Counted from the first letter of the stretch, positions 1 through 5,706 are shown. The stretch is DNA of 6,057 bases from Gammaproteobacteria bacterium (GCA_029881775.1 JAOULY010000138.1:1-6057); one strand, 5' to 3'. Notes: generated by a model not told the origin, from the letters alone. A program made the numbers and translations.

Positions 1-365
1 GCGGCGACAAGAGTGATATGGCCACTGGTGAAGAGTCCATGCTGGACAAGGCAGTGGACACAACTAAAGAAATGGCCAACGATGCGGCAGATGCCGTTTC
101 TGATACCACCAGCGACGTGGTTGAGAGTGCCGGTGACATGGCTTCCGATGCGGCAGATGCTGTTTCGGACACCACCAGCGACGTGGTTGATGGTGCCAGT
201 GACATGGCTTCCGATGCTGTCGATGCTGCCAAGGAAGCGATCCACGACGCTGCCGAGGGAATTGCCGATGCTACAGCTGACGAGGCGGAAACTGCTGCCA
301 CGGATGCTGCCACGGATGCTGCTGCAGGCGCCATGGATGATGCCGGTAAAATGATGGGCCAGTAA
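1..365 (+). CDS. Acidic alanine-rich 11-mer repeat (LEA-like) protein, 5' end outside window
   Basis: The reading frame is open to the left edge and ends with TAA at 363-365, so this is probably the C-terminal part of a longer protein. The first in-frame ATG is at 18-20, but no convincing ribosome site can be judged there. The protein is rich in Ala, Asp, Thr, Ser and Val, has almost no aromatic residues, and is strongly acidic. Numbered from the ATG at 18, residues 9 to about 85 fall into 11-residue blocks, for example ANDAADAVSDT, TSDVVESAGDM, ASDAADAVSDT, TSDVVDGASDM, ASDAVDAAKEA and IHDAAEGIADA, with Asp at block position 3. That period is typical of group 3 LEA and apolipoprotein-like amphipathic helices, which are often disordered when hydrated. 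A protective or envelope-associated role is only an inference. Whether it has a signal peptide or lipobox cannot be seen here. A strong terminator follows. Confidence 0.75.
   Translation, partial: GDKSDMATGEESMLDKAVDTTKEMANDAADAVSDTTSDVVESAGDMASDAADAVSDTTSDVVDGASDMASDAVDAAKEAIHDAAEGIADATADEAETAATDAATDAAAGAMDDAGKMMGQ
81..212 (+). repeat. Two 66-bp tandem repeat units inside the LEA-like gene
   Basis: Unit 1 (81-146) and unit 2 (147-212) both begin GATGCGGCAGATGC and differ at 6 of 66 positions, three of them synonymous. Each unit encodes 22 residues, which is two 11-residue blocks. A third, clearly diverged unit begins at 213 with GATGCTGTCGATGC. The near identity at DNA level suggests a fairly recent in-frame duplication within an older 11-mer array. 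Confidence 0.85.
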
Positions 366-390
366 GGTTCCGGATTTTTTGCCGTATAGA

Positions 391-422
391 GGCGGGCCGG
401 CGTATGCCGGTCCGCCTTTTTT
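391..422 (+). terminator. Rho-independent terminator after the LEA-like gene
   Basis: An 11-bp GC-rich stem pairs 391-401 (GGCGGGCCGGC) with 406-416 (GCCGGTCCGCC). It contains one G-T wobble, has a four-base GTAT loop, and is followed directly by six T residues at 417-422. It lies 25 bases after the stop codon of the upstream gene and 18 bases before the next start, so it should insulate the two genes. Confidence 0.9.
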
Positions 423-439
423 AACGGGGCAGTTTGACA

Positions 440-829
440 ATGTTACGTAGCGCGTTTGTTGTTTTTTTGTGTGGATGGGTGGCCTGGTTCATGATGGACA
501 AGCCGGGCCCGGTTCAATTCAGTTTCCCGGAGCGTAGCGATGAGCTGCTGGGAAATTTCCAGCATGCATTCGACATGCTGAAGGCCGGTTACGCTGATTT
601 TGCATTTATCTTTATCTGGAAGCAGCACTACATCGTGCTGTCATTGCTGGGTGGTGCATTGTTCGCAATGCTGGCGGGTAGCGTCAGTGATTACCTGGGG
701 CGGCGCAGAATGCGCAAGCTGATATTGCCTCGCAGTGTGCGCAAGGAAGAATCCAAACAGAACGAGCCGGGACCTGCTTCGGCCCCGGCCCGGGAACGTG
801 ATCTAGTGGGTGATAAGCGGGTCGAGTGA
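440..829 (+). CDS. Hypothetical small membrane protein with two predicted transmembrane segments
   Basis: I do not recognise this 129-residue protein. Residues about 4-19 (SAFVVFLCGWVAWFMM) and 64-82 (YIVLSLLGGALFAMLAGSV) look like membrane helices. The second is followed by a basic stretch, GRRRMRK, and a charged, proline-containing tail. The positive-inside rule then puts both ends in the cytoplasm and residues about 20-63 in the periplasm. I chose the ATG at 440. A TTG two codons upstream (434) is possible but lies only 4 bases from the weak GGGG at 426-429. The gene starts right after the upstream terminator, so its promoter is unclear. Its last 27 bases overlap the end of the minus-strand DUF4332 gene. 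Confidence 0.65.
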   Translation: MLRSAFVVFLCGWVAWFMMDKPGPVQFSFPERSDELLGNFQHAFDMLKAGYADFAFIFIWKQHYIVLSLLGGALFAMLAGSVSDYLGRRRMRKLILPRSVRKEESKQNEPGPASAPARERDLVGDKRVE

Positions 830-1210
830 CTTCGCCTGTTCAACCCAGCCGGAAACGGTTTTTTCGGATGGCACGGTACGGGTCAGCTTCTTTGCTGTGT
901 TGACTTCCTTCATCTTCGCGGCAAGGTTCTCGGCGTTACGGTTACGCAGTTCCTTGACGGTATCGACGCCGGCCGCTTCCAGTAATTCCGAGAATTCCGA
1001 ACCGACGCCCGATATGCGCATCAGGTCAGCCATGTTTACCCACTTGAGCAACTGGCCTTCGCTAACCCCCGTTTTTTCAGCAGTGGCCTTGCGGCCCTTG
1101 GCGTCGCAGCAGAGTTTCAGCAGGTTATTGGTCGTCTTGATGCCCGCGGCTGACAGCTTCTCTGCAAAAGCAGGGCCGATACCTTCTATTTCTTCGATTT
1201 TGTAGCTCAT
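803..1210 (-). CDS. DUF4332 domain protein with two helix-hairpin-helix-like motifs
   Basis: This 135-residue cytoplasmic protein matches the pattern I know for DUF4332. Two similar motifs are visible: IEGIGPAFAEKLSAAGI at residues 8-24 and ISGVGSEFSELLEAAGV at 66-82. Each resembles the helix-hairpin-helix turn that binds the DNA backbone in repair proteins and polymerases, and their similarity 58 residues apart suggests an internal duplication. Nucleic-acid binding is therefore plausible but unproven for this family. The ATG at 1210-1208 has a strong ribosome site, GAGGAG (1222-1217), 6 bases upstream, and a good promoter candidate lies at 1316-1288. The TAG stop at 805-803 lies inside the converging membrane-protein gene. 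Confidence 0.88.
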   Translation of the reverse strand: MSYKIEEIEGIGPAFAEKLSAAGIKTTNNLLKLCCDAKGRKATAEKTGVSEGQLLKWVNMADLMRISGVGSEFSELLEAAGVDTVKELRNRNAENLAAKMKEVNTAKKLTRTVPSEKTVSGWVEQAKSLDPLITH

Positions 1211-1287
1211 CTATGGCTCCTCGTTGGTGGTATTGTTGCCGGTAACGGGTACTGGCGACTGGCGGTGAAAAACCCGGTATCCCGGTG

Positions 1288-1316
1288 ATTAAACAATGCG
1301 TAAACGAGATGTTCAA
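1288..1316 (-). promoter_or_regulatory. Predicted sigma-70 promoter for the DUF4332 gene
   Basis: On the minus strand, TTGAAC (1316-1311) and TTTAAT (1293-1288) are separated by exactly 17 bases. They match 4 of 6 and 5 of 6 consensus positions. Transcription would start near 1281, leaving a leader of about 70 bases before the ATG at 1210. It is the best promoter-like pair I saw in this intergenic gap. Confidence 0.5.
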
Positions 1317-1350
1317 GTGCCGGCTGTGCGAGTTGGTAATTTATTACAAT

Positions 1351-1380
1351 TTGGGGAATTAATTGGTCAGGGTCTACTAT
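1351..1380 (+). promoter_or_regulatory. Possible promoter region of the galT-like operon
   Basis: The AT-rich stretch before the operon holds TTGGGG (1351-1356) and TACTAT (1375-1380), 18 bases apart. An alternative -10, TAGAAT, lies at 1380-1385 but has no good -35 partner. A small dyad, GTAAT-TT-ATTAC (1336-1347), lies just upstream and could be an operator. All matches are modest, so the position is approximate. The divergent DUF4332 promoter occupies the other half of the same gap. Confidence 0.3.
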
Positions 1381-1434
1381 AGAATATCGGTCGGAAACTG
1401 CATGATACGGGCCATATGAAAGGGAAATAACAGC

Positions 1435-2508
1435 GTGATTGATGAAAAAACGGTAAGGGAAATACGTATAAATCCGATTACACCCTCCGAATCCGTGCTG
1501 GTCGCGTCGGCGCGTGGGCTGCGGCCGCGGCAGGAAGAAGAGCGCATTCCGCATGACAGCCGGGCACATGTCGAGACCTGCCCGTTCTGCAAGGGTAACG
1601 AAGACAAGACGCCGCCGACGATTACCGCTATGCCGGACGAGGAAAACTGGGAGATTCGCGTTGTGCGTAATCTGTTTCCGGTTCTGGGTACCGATAGCGA
1701 CCAGAAAAATATCAGTTTTGGTATGCAGCAGGTGATGGACGGGTATGGCCACCATGAAGTGATAATCGACCACCACAATCACGGCATGGAAGTGTACGAG
1801 ATGTCACATGAGCACCTCGAGATGCTCATTGCCGTCTATCGCAACCGCATGGAAGAGCTGTTCAATTCGGACGAGCGACTGAAGTACGTGCTTGTGTTCA
1901 AGAATTTCGGCAGCGCTGCCGGTGCCAGCATCAAGCACACGCACAGTCAGTTGATCGCCATGCCGATCGTTCCGGAAAATGTCTATAACGAGGTCATCAG
2001 CAGCCAGGCGTATTTCCGCAAACATCATCAGTGTGTTTTTTGCAGTCTCATCGATGAGGCGCTGACTTTCGAGGCCACCATCTACAGCCGCGAGTCAGGC
2101 GAGGTCAGGCGCAAGATCGATGTCGGCCAGTATGTTGTTGAACGTGGTGAGCGTTTCATCGCCATCAAGCCGTTTGCCAGTCGATACGAGTGGGAGGTTC
2201 ACATTCTGCCGCTTGAGCATCAAAGTGATTTCACAAAGATCACGCCGGAAGATATCGCGGATTTCTCAAGGGTGCTGAAGCGCACCATGCAACGTCTCGA
2301 CACAGTCCTGGGCGGTGCCCAGTACAATTACTATTTTCACACCGTACCGCGTTGCGAGGAGTCCAGTGGTTGCGACGAGAGTTACCACTGGCATATGGAA
2401 ATATGCCCGCGTACCTCGATCCCGAGCGGTTTTGAACTGGGGTCAGGATTGTTTATTACCACGGTCAGTCCGGAAGACGCCGCGACCCGACTTCGGGAAG
2501 CGCTTTAA
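1435..2508 (+). CDS. Galactose-1-phosphate uridylyltransferase-like (HIT superfamily) nucleotidylyltransferase
   Basis: This 357-residue protein has GalT-family architecture: two HIT-like halves. The first carries C49-P-F-C52, H106/H107 and the active-site run H168-T-H170-S-Q172, corresponding to E. coli GalT His164-Pro-His166-Gly-Gln168. H170 would be the histidine that carries the nucleotidyl group, and C49, C52, one of H106/H107 and H168 probably bind zinc. A second CxxC (C200, C203) starts the second half, which ends with H318-W-H320. It resembles the compact prokaryotic GalT group (CPFC-GNED-TPP, FKNFGSAAGAS, PFASR) that also includes plant ADP-glucose phosphorylase, so the true substrate is open and I give no symbol. 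The GTG start at 1435 has AGGGA (1421-1425) 9 bases upstream, and an in-frame TGA at 1417 rules out a longer start. No other Leloir genes are present. Confidence 0.85.
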   Translation: MIDEKTVREIRINPITPSESVLVASARGLRPRQEEERIPHDSRAHVETCPFCKGNEDKTPPTITAMPDEENWEIRVVRNLFPVLGTDSDQKNISFGMQQVMDGYGHHEVIIDHHNHGMEVYEMSHEHLEMLIAVYRNRMEELFNSDERLKYVLVFKNFGSAAGASIKHTHSQLIAMPIVPENVYNEVISSQAYFRKHHQCVFCSLIDEALTFEATIYSRESGEVRRKIDVGQYVVERGERFIAIKPFASRYEWEVHILPLEHQSDFTKITPEDIADFSRVLKRTMQRLDTVLGGAQYNYYFHTVPRCEESSGCDESYHWHMEICPRTSIPSGFELGSGLFITTVSPEDAATRLREAL

Positions 2509-2714
2509 TGGAAGATTATCTGCGCATTATGGGCGAGGCCGAGCAGGACCTGGAGCGTGTTGTATCACGGATGAAACAGGTGCAGCGGGATATCAGTCGA
2601 TCGGGTCATCCGGCTTCAATCATGCAGATCGAAGAATTAAAGCAACTCGGCAGTGAGTATGCGCGCATTATCGACCGGCTGGCGAATCTCCCAGGCGGAC
2701 CGGCCACGGCCTGA
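2508..2714 (+). CDS. Small hypothetical coiled-coil protein, translationally coupled to the galT-like gene
   Basis: I do not recognise this 68-residue protein. Its ATG shares one base with the TAA stop of the upstream gene (TAATG at 2506-2510), an arrangement that favours translational coupling. It is highly charged, with two predicted helices at about residues 2-30 and 37-60 that show a heptad-like hydrophobic pattern (L5, L15, V19, M22, then I41, L44, L47, I54, L58), separated by a Ser-Gly-His-Pro turn. The tail is Gly/Pro/Ala-rich. This would suit a helical hairpin that dimerises or binds a partner. The stop is 24 bases before the DUF853 start, so it is probably part of the same transcript. 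Confidence 0.75.
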   Translation: MEDYLRIMGEAEQDLERVVSRMKQVQRDISRSGHPASIMQIEELKQLGSEYARIIDRLANLPGGPATA

Positions 2715-2738
2715 ATGCATAAAAGGAACCATTGAGAC

Positions 2739-4202
2739 ATGAGTGATGACAACGGCATTTTCATTGGCAAGGGTGACAATCCGGTGTACCTGCTGCCGCA
2801 ACTGGCCAACCGTCATGGCCTGATTGCCGGCGCGACAGGTACCGGCAAGACAGTTTCACTGCAGATTCTGGCGGAAGGATTTTCGCGCATGGGTGTGCCG
2901 GTGTTCATGGCCGATGTAAAAGGCGACCTGTCTGGCATATCACAGCCGGGCAAGGAGCACCCGAAACTTGCACAAAGGGCTGAAACAATCGGTCTCGATG
3001 ATTATGCCTTTGAAAGTTTTCCGGTTGTTTTCTGGGACCTGTTCGGCGAACAGGGACACCGTGTCAGGACGACCGTGTCGGAGCTCGGGCCATTGCTGCT
3101 GTCACGCATGCTGGACCTGAATGACACACAGGAAGGCATCATGTATGCCGTGTTCAAGATGGCCGATGACCAGGGCTTGCTGTTGCTGGATCTTAAGGAC
3201 CTCAGGGCCCTGCTGGTGTTTGCCGGTGAGAATGCAAAGGAACTGCGCCTCGAATACGGCAATATCTCCGCTGCCTCTATTGGTGCTATACAGCGCCGCC
3301 TGCTGGTGCTGGAAGAGGAGGGCGCCGAGCAGTTTCTCGGCGAGCCCGCACTGGATATTTTCGATTTCATGCGCACCGGTAACAAGGGCTACGGCAACAT
3401 CAATATTCTCGCTGCCGACAAGCTGATGCAGACGCCCAAGTTGTACGCGGTCTTCCTGTTGTGGCTGCTGGCCGAATTATTCGAGGAATTGCCGGAAGTG
3501 GGCGATCCAGACAAGCCACGGCTGGTATTCTTTTTTGATGAAGCGCACCTGCTGTTCACGGGTGCGCCGAAAGCCCTGCTGGAGAAGGTTGAACAGGTGG
3601 TGCGCCTGATTCGTTCAAAAGGTGTTGGCGTTTATTTTGTAACGCAGAATCCGCTGGATATACCCGACACAGTACTCAGCCAGCTGGGTAACCGCGTGCA
3701 GCACGCACTGCGTGCCTTCACGCCGCGTGATCAAAAGGCGGTGCGGGCGGCAGCCAGTACTTTCCGTGCCAATCCCGCGTTCAGTGCCGTCGATGCAATC
3801 AAGGAGCTCGGTGTCGGCGAGGCGCTGGTTTCAACGCTGGGTGGCAAGGGTACGCCGGGAATCGTCGAGCGAACCCTGGTGCGCCCGCCGGCATCCCGGC
3901 TGGGTCCGGCGACGGTTGCAGAACGTAACGCGGTCATCGAGGAGAGTTCCCTGGGTCGACGCTATGACAAGAGCGTCGATGCGCATTCGGCTTACGAGAT
4001 GCTCAAGGAGCGGGCCGAAAAGGCCGCCGATGCTGAAGAAAAGATGGCGACAGAGAAGGAACGCGAGAAAAAGGTGGCAGAGCCACGCCGCAGTAATCGC
4101 CAGGGCGTGATGGAGACCATGGTAAAAAGCGTCGTACGGTCCGTGGGCAGTTCGCTGGGCAGAAAGATTGCACGCGGCATCCTGGGGTCGCTGCTGAAGT
4201 GA
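2739..4202 (+). CDS. yjgR: DUF853 / HerA-like P-loop ATPase, YjgR family
   Basis: This 487-residue protein is close to the usual 500 or so of E. coli YjgR. It has a Walker A motif, GATGTGKT (31-38), a Walker B strand RLVFFFDEAH (261-270) with catalytic D267/E268, and a downstream sensor-like segment YFVTQNPLDIP (299-309). These place it with the HerA/FtsK-type ATPases. Family proteins are annotated as putative helicases, but no confirmed substrate is known to me. The C-terminal part has a charged, probably coiled-coil stretch (about 416-450). It ends in a basic amphipathic helix, residues about 456-487, with SSLGRKIARGILGSLLK, typical of the family and perhaps used for oligomerisation or membrane contact. 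AAAAGGAA (2721-2728) lies 10 bases before the ATG. It sits third in the cluster, 7 bases before the DUF3465 gene. Confidence 0.92.
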   Translation: MSDDNGIFIGKGDNPVYLLPQLANRHGLIAGATGTGKTVSLQILAEGFSRMGVPVFMADVKGDLSGISQPGKEHPKLAQRAETIGLDDYAFESFPVVFWDLFGEQGHRVRTTVSELGPLLLSRMLDLNDTQEGIMYAVFKMADDQGLLLLDLKDLRALLVFAGENAKELRLEYGNISAASIGAIQRRLLVLEEEGAEQFLGEPALDIFDFMRTGNKGYGNINILAADKLMQTPKLYAVFLLWLLAELFEELPEVGDPDKPRLVFFFDEAHLLFTGAPKALLEKVEQVVRLIRSKGVGVYFVTQNPLDIPDTVLSQLGNRVQHALRAFTPRDQKAVRAAASTFRANPAFSAVDAIKELGVGEALVSTLGGKGTPGIVERTLVRPPASRLGPATVAERNAVIEESSLGRRYDKSVDAHSAYEMLKERAEKAADAEEKMATEKEREKKVAEPRRSNRQGVMETMVKSVVRSVGSSLGRKIARGILGSLLK

Positions 4203-4209
4203 TGATGAT

Positions 4210-4659
4210 ATGAGAATCAAACGTTCCGGAAATATCTGGTTAACCCTGCTGGTCATTGTCGGCCTGGTCGCCTACCAGTATTTTTATCCACAAGATACAG
4301 TATTACCCGTTCCGGACTCCGCGGAGCATGCGGATAATGTCGTCAAGGCCGCCTATGACGCCAAACGTTCGCGTGTATGGCTGGAAACACAGGGGCGTGT
4401 GACACGTATTCTGTCAGACGATAACGAAGGTTCGAGACACCAGCGTTTTATTCTCGAAGTTGGTGGTGGCCACACGGTGCTGGTTGCGCACAATATCGAT
4501 CTTGCCAACCGCGTGCCGCTTAGCCAGGGCGATACCGTCGACCTGCGCGGCCGTTATGAATGGAATGACCGTGGCGGTGTAATTCACTGGACGCACCATG
4601 ACCCGGATGGCTCGCAGGCCGGCGGCTGGATCCGGCGGAATGGCGAGTTGTACAAATAG
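4210..4659 (+). CDS. DUF3465 domain protein with N-terminal membrane anchor
   Basis: This 149-residue protein begins with a basic N-terminus and a hydrophobic segment at about residues 9-25 (IWLTLLVIVGLVAYQYF). It lacks an obvious cleavage site, so it is probably a signal anchor with the rest in the periplasm. The C-terminal domain shows the conserved run of DUF3465: DNEGSRHQRF (71-80), AHNIDLA (93-99) and YEWNDRGGVIHWTHHDP (116-132). The short beta-rich pattern suggests an OB-like barrel, but the biochemical function is unknown. The start is 7 bases after the DUF853 stop, so it is probably the last gene of the operon. I see no clear terminator after its TAG at 4657-4659. Confidence 0.9.
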   Translation: MRIKRSGNIWLTLLVIVGLVAYQYFYPQDTVLPVPDSAEHADNVVKAAYDAKRSRVWLETQGRVTRILSDDNEGSRHQRFILEVGGGHTVLVAHNIDLANRVPLSQGDTVDLRGRYEWNDRGGVIHWTHHDPDGSQAGGWIRRNGELYK

Positions 4660-4688
4660 CATGCAGCCACGGGCCGCAAACGGGGCGG

Positions 4689-4697
4689 TGCTATACT
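4689..4697 (+). promoter_or_regulatory. Extended -10 promoter candidate for the folE leader
   Basis: TGCTATACT at 4689-4697 combines the TG of an extended -10 element with TATACT, a 5 of 6 match to consensus. No good -35 box is visible 16-18 bases upstream, which extended -10 promoters can tolerate. Transcription would start near 4704, just before the first hairpin of the leader and about 190 bases upstream of folE. Confidence 0.45.
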
Positions 4698-4710
4698 GGG
4701 CCGGTGGTTA

Positions 4711-4875
4711 GCGGCAGGAACACCCGTCCCCGTGTCGCATAACCTGCTGCCAGCAAAGAATCGATGTAGATGTGGTGGTGCAGGCATATTGCGCAGTAAC
4801 GGATGCAGGCAAGGATGGTTCCGTCCTTGATGATGCCCGGGTATGACCGTAAGGTTTTCTGGTCGGAGTGCCTGC
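4711..4875 (+). promoter_or_regulatory. Structured 5' leader of folE, candidate cis-regulatory RNA
   Basis: This non-coding stretch contains several helices I could pair by eye. Helix A: GCGGCAGG (4711-4718) with CCTGCTGC (4743-4750), one G-U, enclosing ACAC/GTGT (4720-4723 with 4732-4735). Helix B: CAAGGATG (4810-4817) with CGTCCTTG (4822-4829), one wobble, loop GTTC. Helix C: GACC (4845-4848) with GGTC (4861-4864). In addition GCAGGCA occurs twice, at 4780-4786 and 4805-4811, and either copy can pair with TGCCTGC at 4869-4875, just before the folE ribosome site. Such competing pairings resemble a switch that controls translation. It does not match a riboswitch class I recognise, and no folding program was run. 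Confidence 0.35.
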
Positions 4876-4892
4876 GAACAAGGGAGAATTGA

Positions 4893-5447
4893 ATGAGTAA
4901 CGAGCTCGATTCATATTACAAAAAAATCATCAGGAATATCGGTGAAGACCCGGACCGTGATGGCCTGCTGGATACGCCCGGCCGGGCTGCCCGCGCGATG
5001 CAGTACCTGACGCGCGGTTACGGCCAGTCACTGGATGAAGTCGTCAACAATGCAATTTTCGAGTCCGATAATGACGAGATGATACTGGTCAAGGACATCG
5101 AGGTGTATTCCCTGTGCGAGCATCACCTGCTGCCGTTCATCGGCAAGTGTCATGTCGCCTACCTGCCTACCGGCAAGGTAATCGGGCTGTCCAAGATTGC
5201 ACGTATCGTCGACATGTTCGCGAGACGCCTGCAGATACAGGAAAACCTCACCAAGCAGATCGCTGACAGCCTGATGGATATCATTCAGCCGTCCGGCGTT
5301 GGCGTGATTATCGAAGCAAAACACCTGTGCATGATGATGCGCGGCGTCGAAAAGCAGAACTCGTCGATGACTACATCGATGATGCTCGGTTCGTTCCGCA
5401 AGGATGATCGTACCCGTTCCGAGTTTCTGAGACTTTCGCGTTCGTGA
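4893..5447 (+). CDS. folE: GTP cyclohydrolase I (zinc-dependent FolE)
   Basis: FolE converts GTP to 7,8-dihydroneopterin triphosphate and formate, the first step of tetrahydrofolate and other pterin pathways, in the cytoplasm. The 184-residue length fits compact bacterial FolE. The family signatures are intact: GEDPDRDGLLDTPGRAARAM (17-36), SLCEHHLLPFIGKCHVAYLP (73-92), IGLSKIARIVDMFARRLQIQ (97-116) and HLCMMMRGVEK (144-154). Zinc ligands should be C75, H78 and C146, matching E. coli C110, H113 and C181, with H77 and H144 as the other active-site histidines. It is therefore the zinc type rather than the FolE2 form. AGGGAG (4881-4886) lies 6 bases before the ATG. A long structured leader precedes it, and a dodecin gene follows 41 bases after the stop. 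Confidence 0.97.
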   Translation: MSNELDSYYKKIIRNIGEDPDRDGLLDTPGRAARAMQYLTRGYGQSLDEVVNNAIFESDNDEMILVKDIEVYSLCEHHLLPFIGKCHVAYLPTGKVIGLSKIARIVDMFARRLQIQENLTKQIADSLMDIIQPSGVGVIIEAKHLCMMMRGVEKQNSSMTTSMMLGSFRKDDRTRSEFLRLSRS

Positions 5448-5488
5448 TCGCCGGCACCGGCTTGTATTAAACGTAGAGGAGAGTTGAT

Positions 5489-5692
5489 ATGTCAGTAGCA
5501 AGGGTTACGGAAATTACCGCTTCATCAAGCAAGTCTTTTGAGGATGCCGTACGCAAGGGTATCAAGCGTTCCAGCAAGACCCTCGAAAACGTAAAGGGGG
5601 CGTGGGTGCAGGAGCAGAGTGTTGTTGTCAAGGATAACGAGATTGTTGAGTTTCGGGTCAATATGAAGGTCACTTTCGTACTGAAAGACTGA
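5489..5692 (+). CDS. Dodecin family flavin-binding protein
   Basis: This 67-residue protein has the dodecin pattern: beta strand (VARVTEITASS), one helix (SFEDAVRKGIKRSSKTL, about 16-32), then two strands (AWVQEQSVVV and EIVEFRVNMKVTFVL). Dodecins form hollow dodecamers that bind riboflavin, FMN or breakdown products such as lumichrome, and act as flavin stores or buffers. By hand alignment with the classical motif (RWFEVVEQ-like), the tryptophan that stacks on the flavin falls on G37, while W39 sits two residues later. Ligand binding may therefore differ. I recall other proteobacterial members with a similar KGAW pattern. AGGAG (5477-5481) is 7 bases before the ATG. The gene may be cotranscribed with folE, as only a 4-bp GCCG/CGGC hairpin separates them. 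Confidence 0.92.
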   Translation: MSVARVTEITASSSKSFEDAVRKGIKRSSKTLENVKGAWVQEQSVVVKDNEIVEFRVNMKVTFVLKD

Positions 5693-5706
5693 TGCTGCAA
5701 TAGTCC

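Noticed and set aside
13..354. Alternative frame over the repeat gene (Pro/Trp/Leu/Met-rich translation)
   Set aside because: It stays open only because the 66-bp repeat preserves frame. The acidic 11-mer frame is open to the window edge and ends just before the terminator.
434..439. TTGACA, a perfect -35 hexamer, just before the ATG at 440
   Set aside because: No -10-like sequence lies 16-18 bases downstream (the region reads TGTTGT), and the resulting start would be inside the coding region.
810..1205. Long plus-strand open frame opposite the DUF4332 gene
   Set aside because: It is the antisense shadow of a gene with recognisable HhH-like motifs, a strong ribosome site and a promoter. The antisense protein is Ser-rich with no recognisable domain.
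1207..1782. Long minus-strand open frame across the galT-like gene start
   Set aside because: It overlaps the well-supported GalT-family coding region, and its translation is low-complexity with no family pattern.
4712..4846. Open frame in the folE leader reading ...VDVVVQAYCAVTDAGKDGSVLDDARV, as a possible gene
   Set aside because: It has no ATG and only GTG codons without a ribosome site, and the upstream residues are not protein-like. The RNA structure explains the region better.
4711..4892. 6S RNA, SRP RNA or a CsrA-sequestering RNA in the folE leader
   Set aside because: The sequence does not match the conserved cores of 6S or SRP RNA that I know. Several GGA motifs occur (4717-4719, 4801-4803, 4813-4815), but one is buried in a stem and the others are not in clear hairpin loops.
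5450..5468. GCCG-GCAC-CGGC hairpin followed by TTGTATT after folE, as a terminator
   Set aside because: The stem has only 4 pairs and the T-run is broken by G and A, too weak to support a call.
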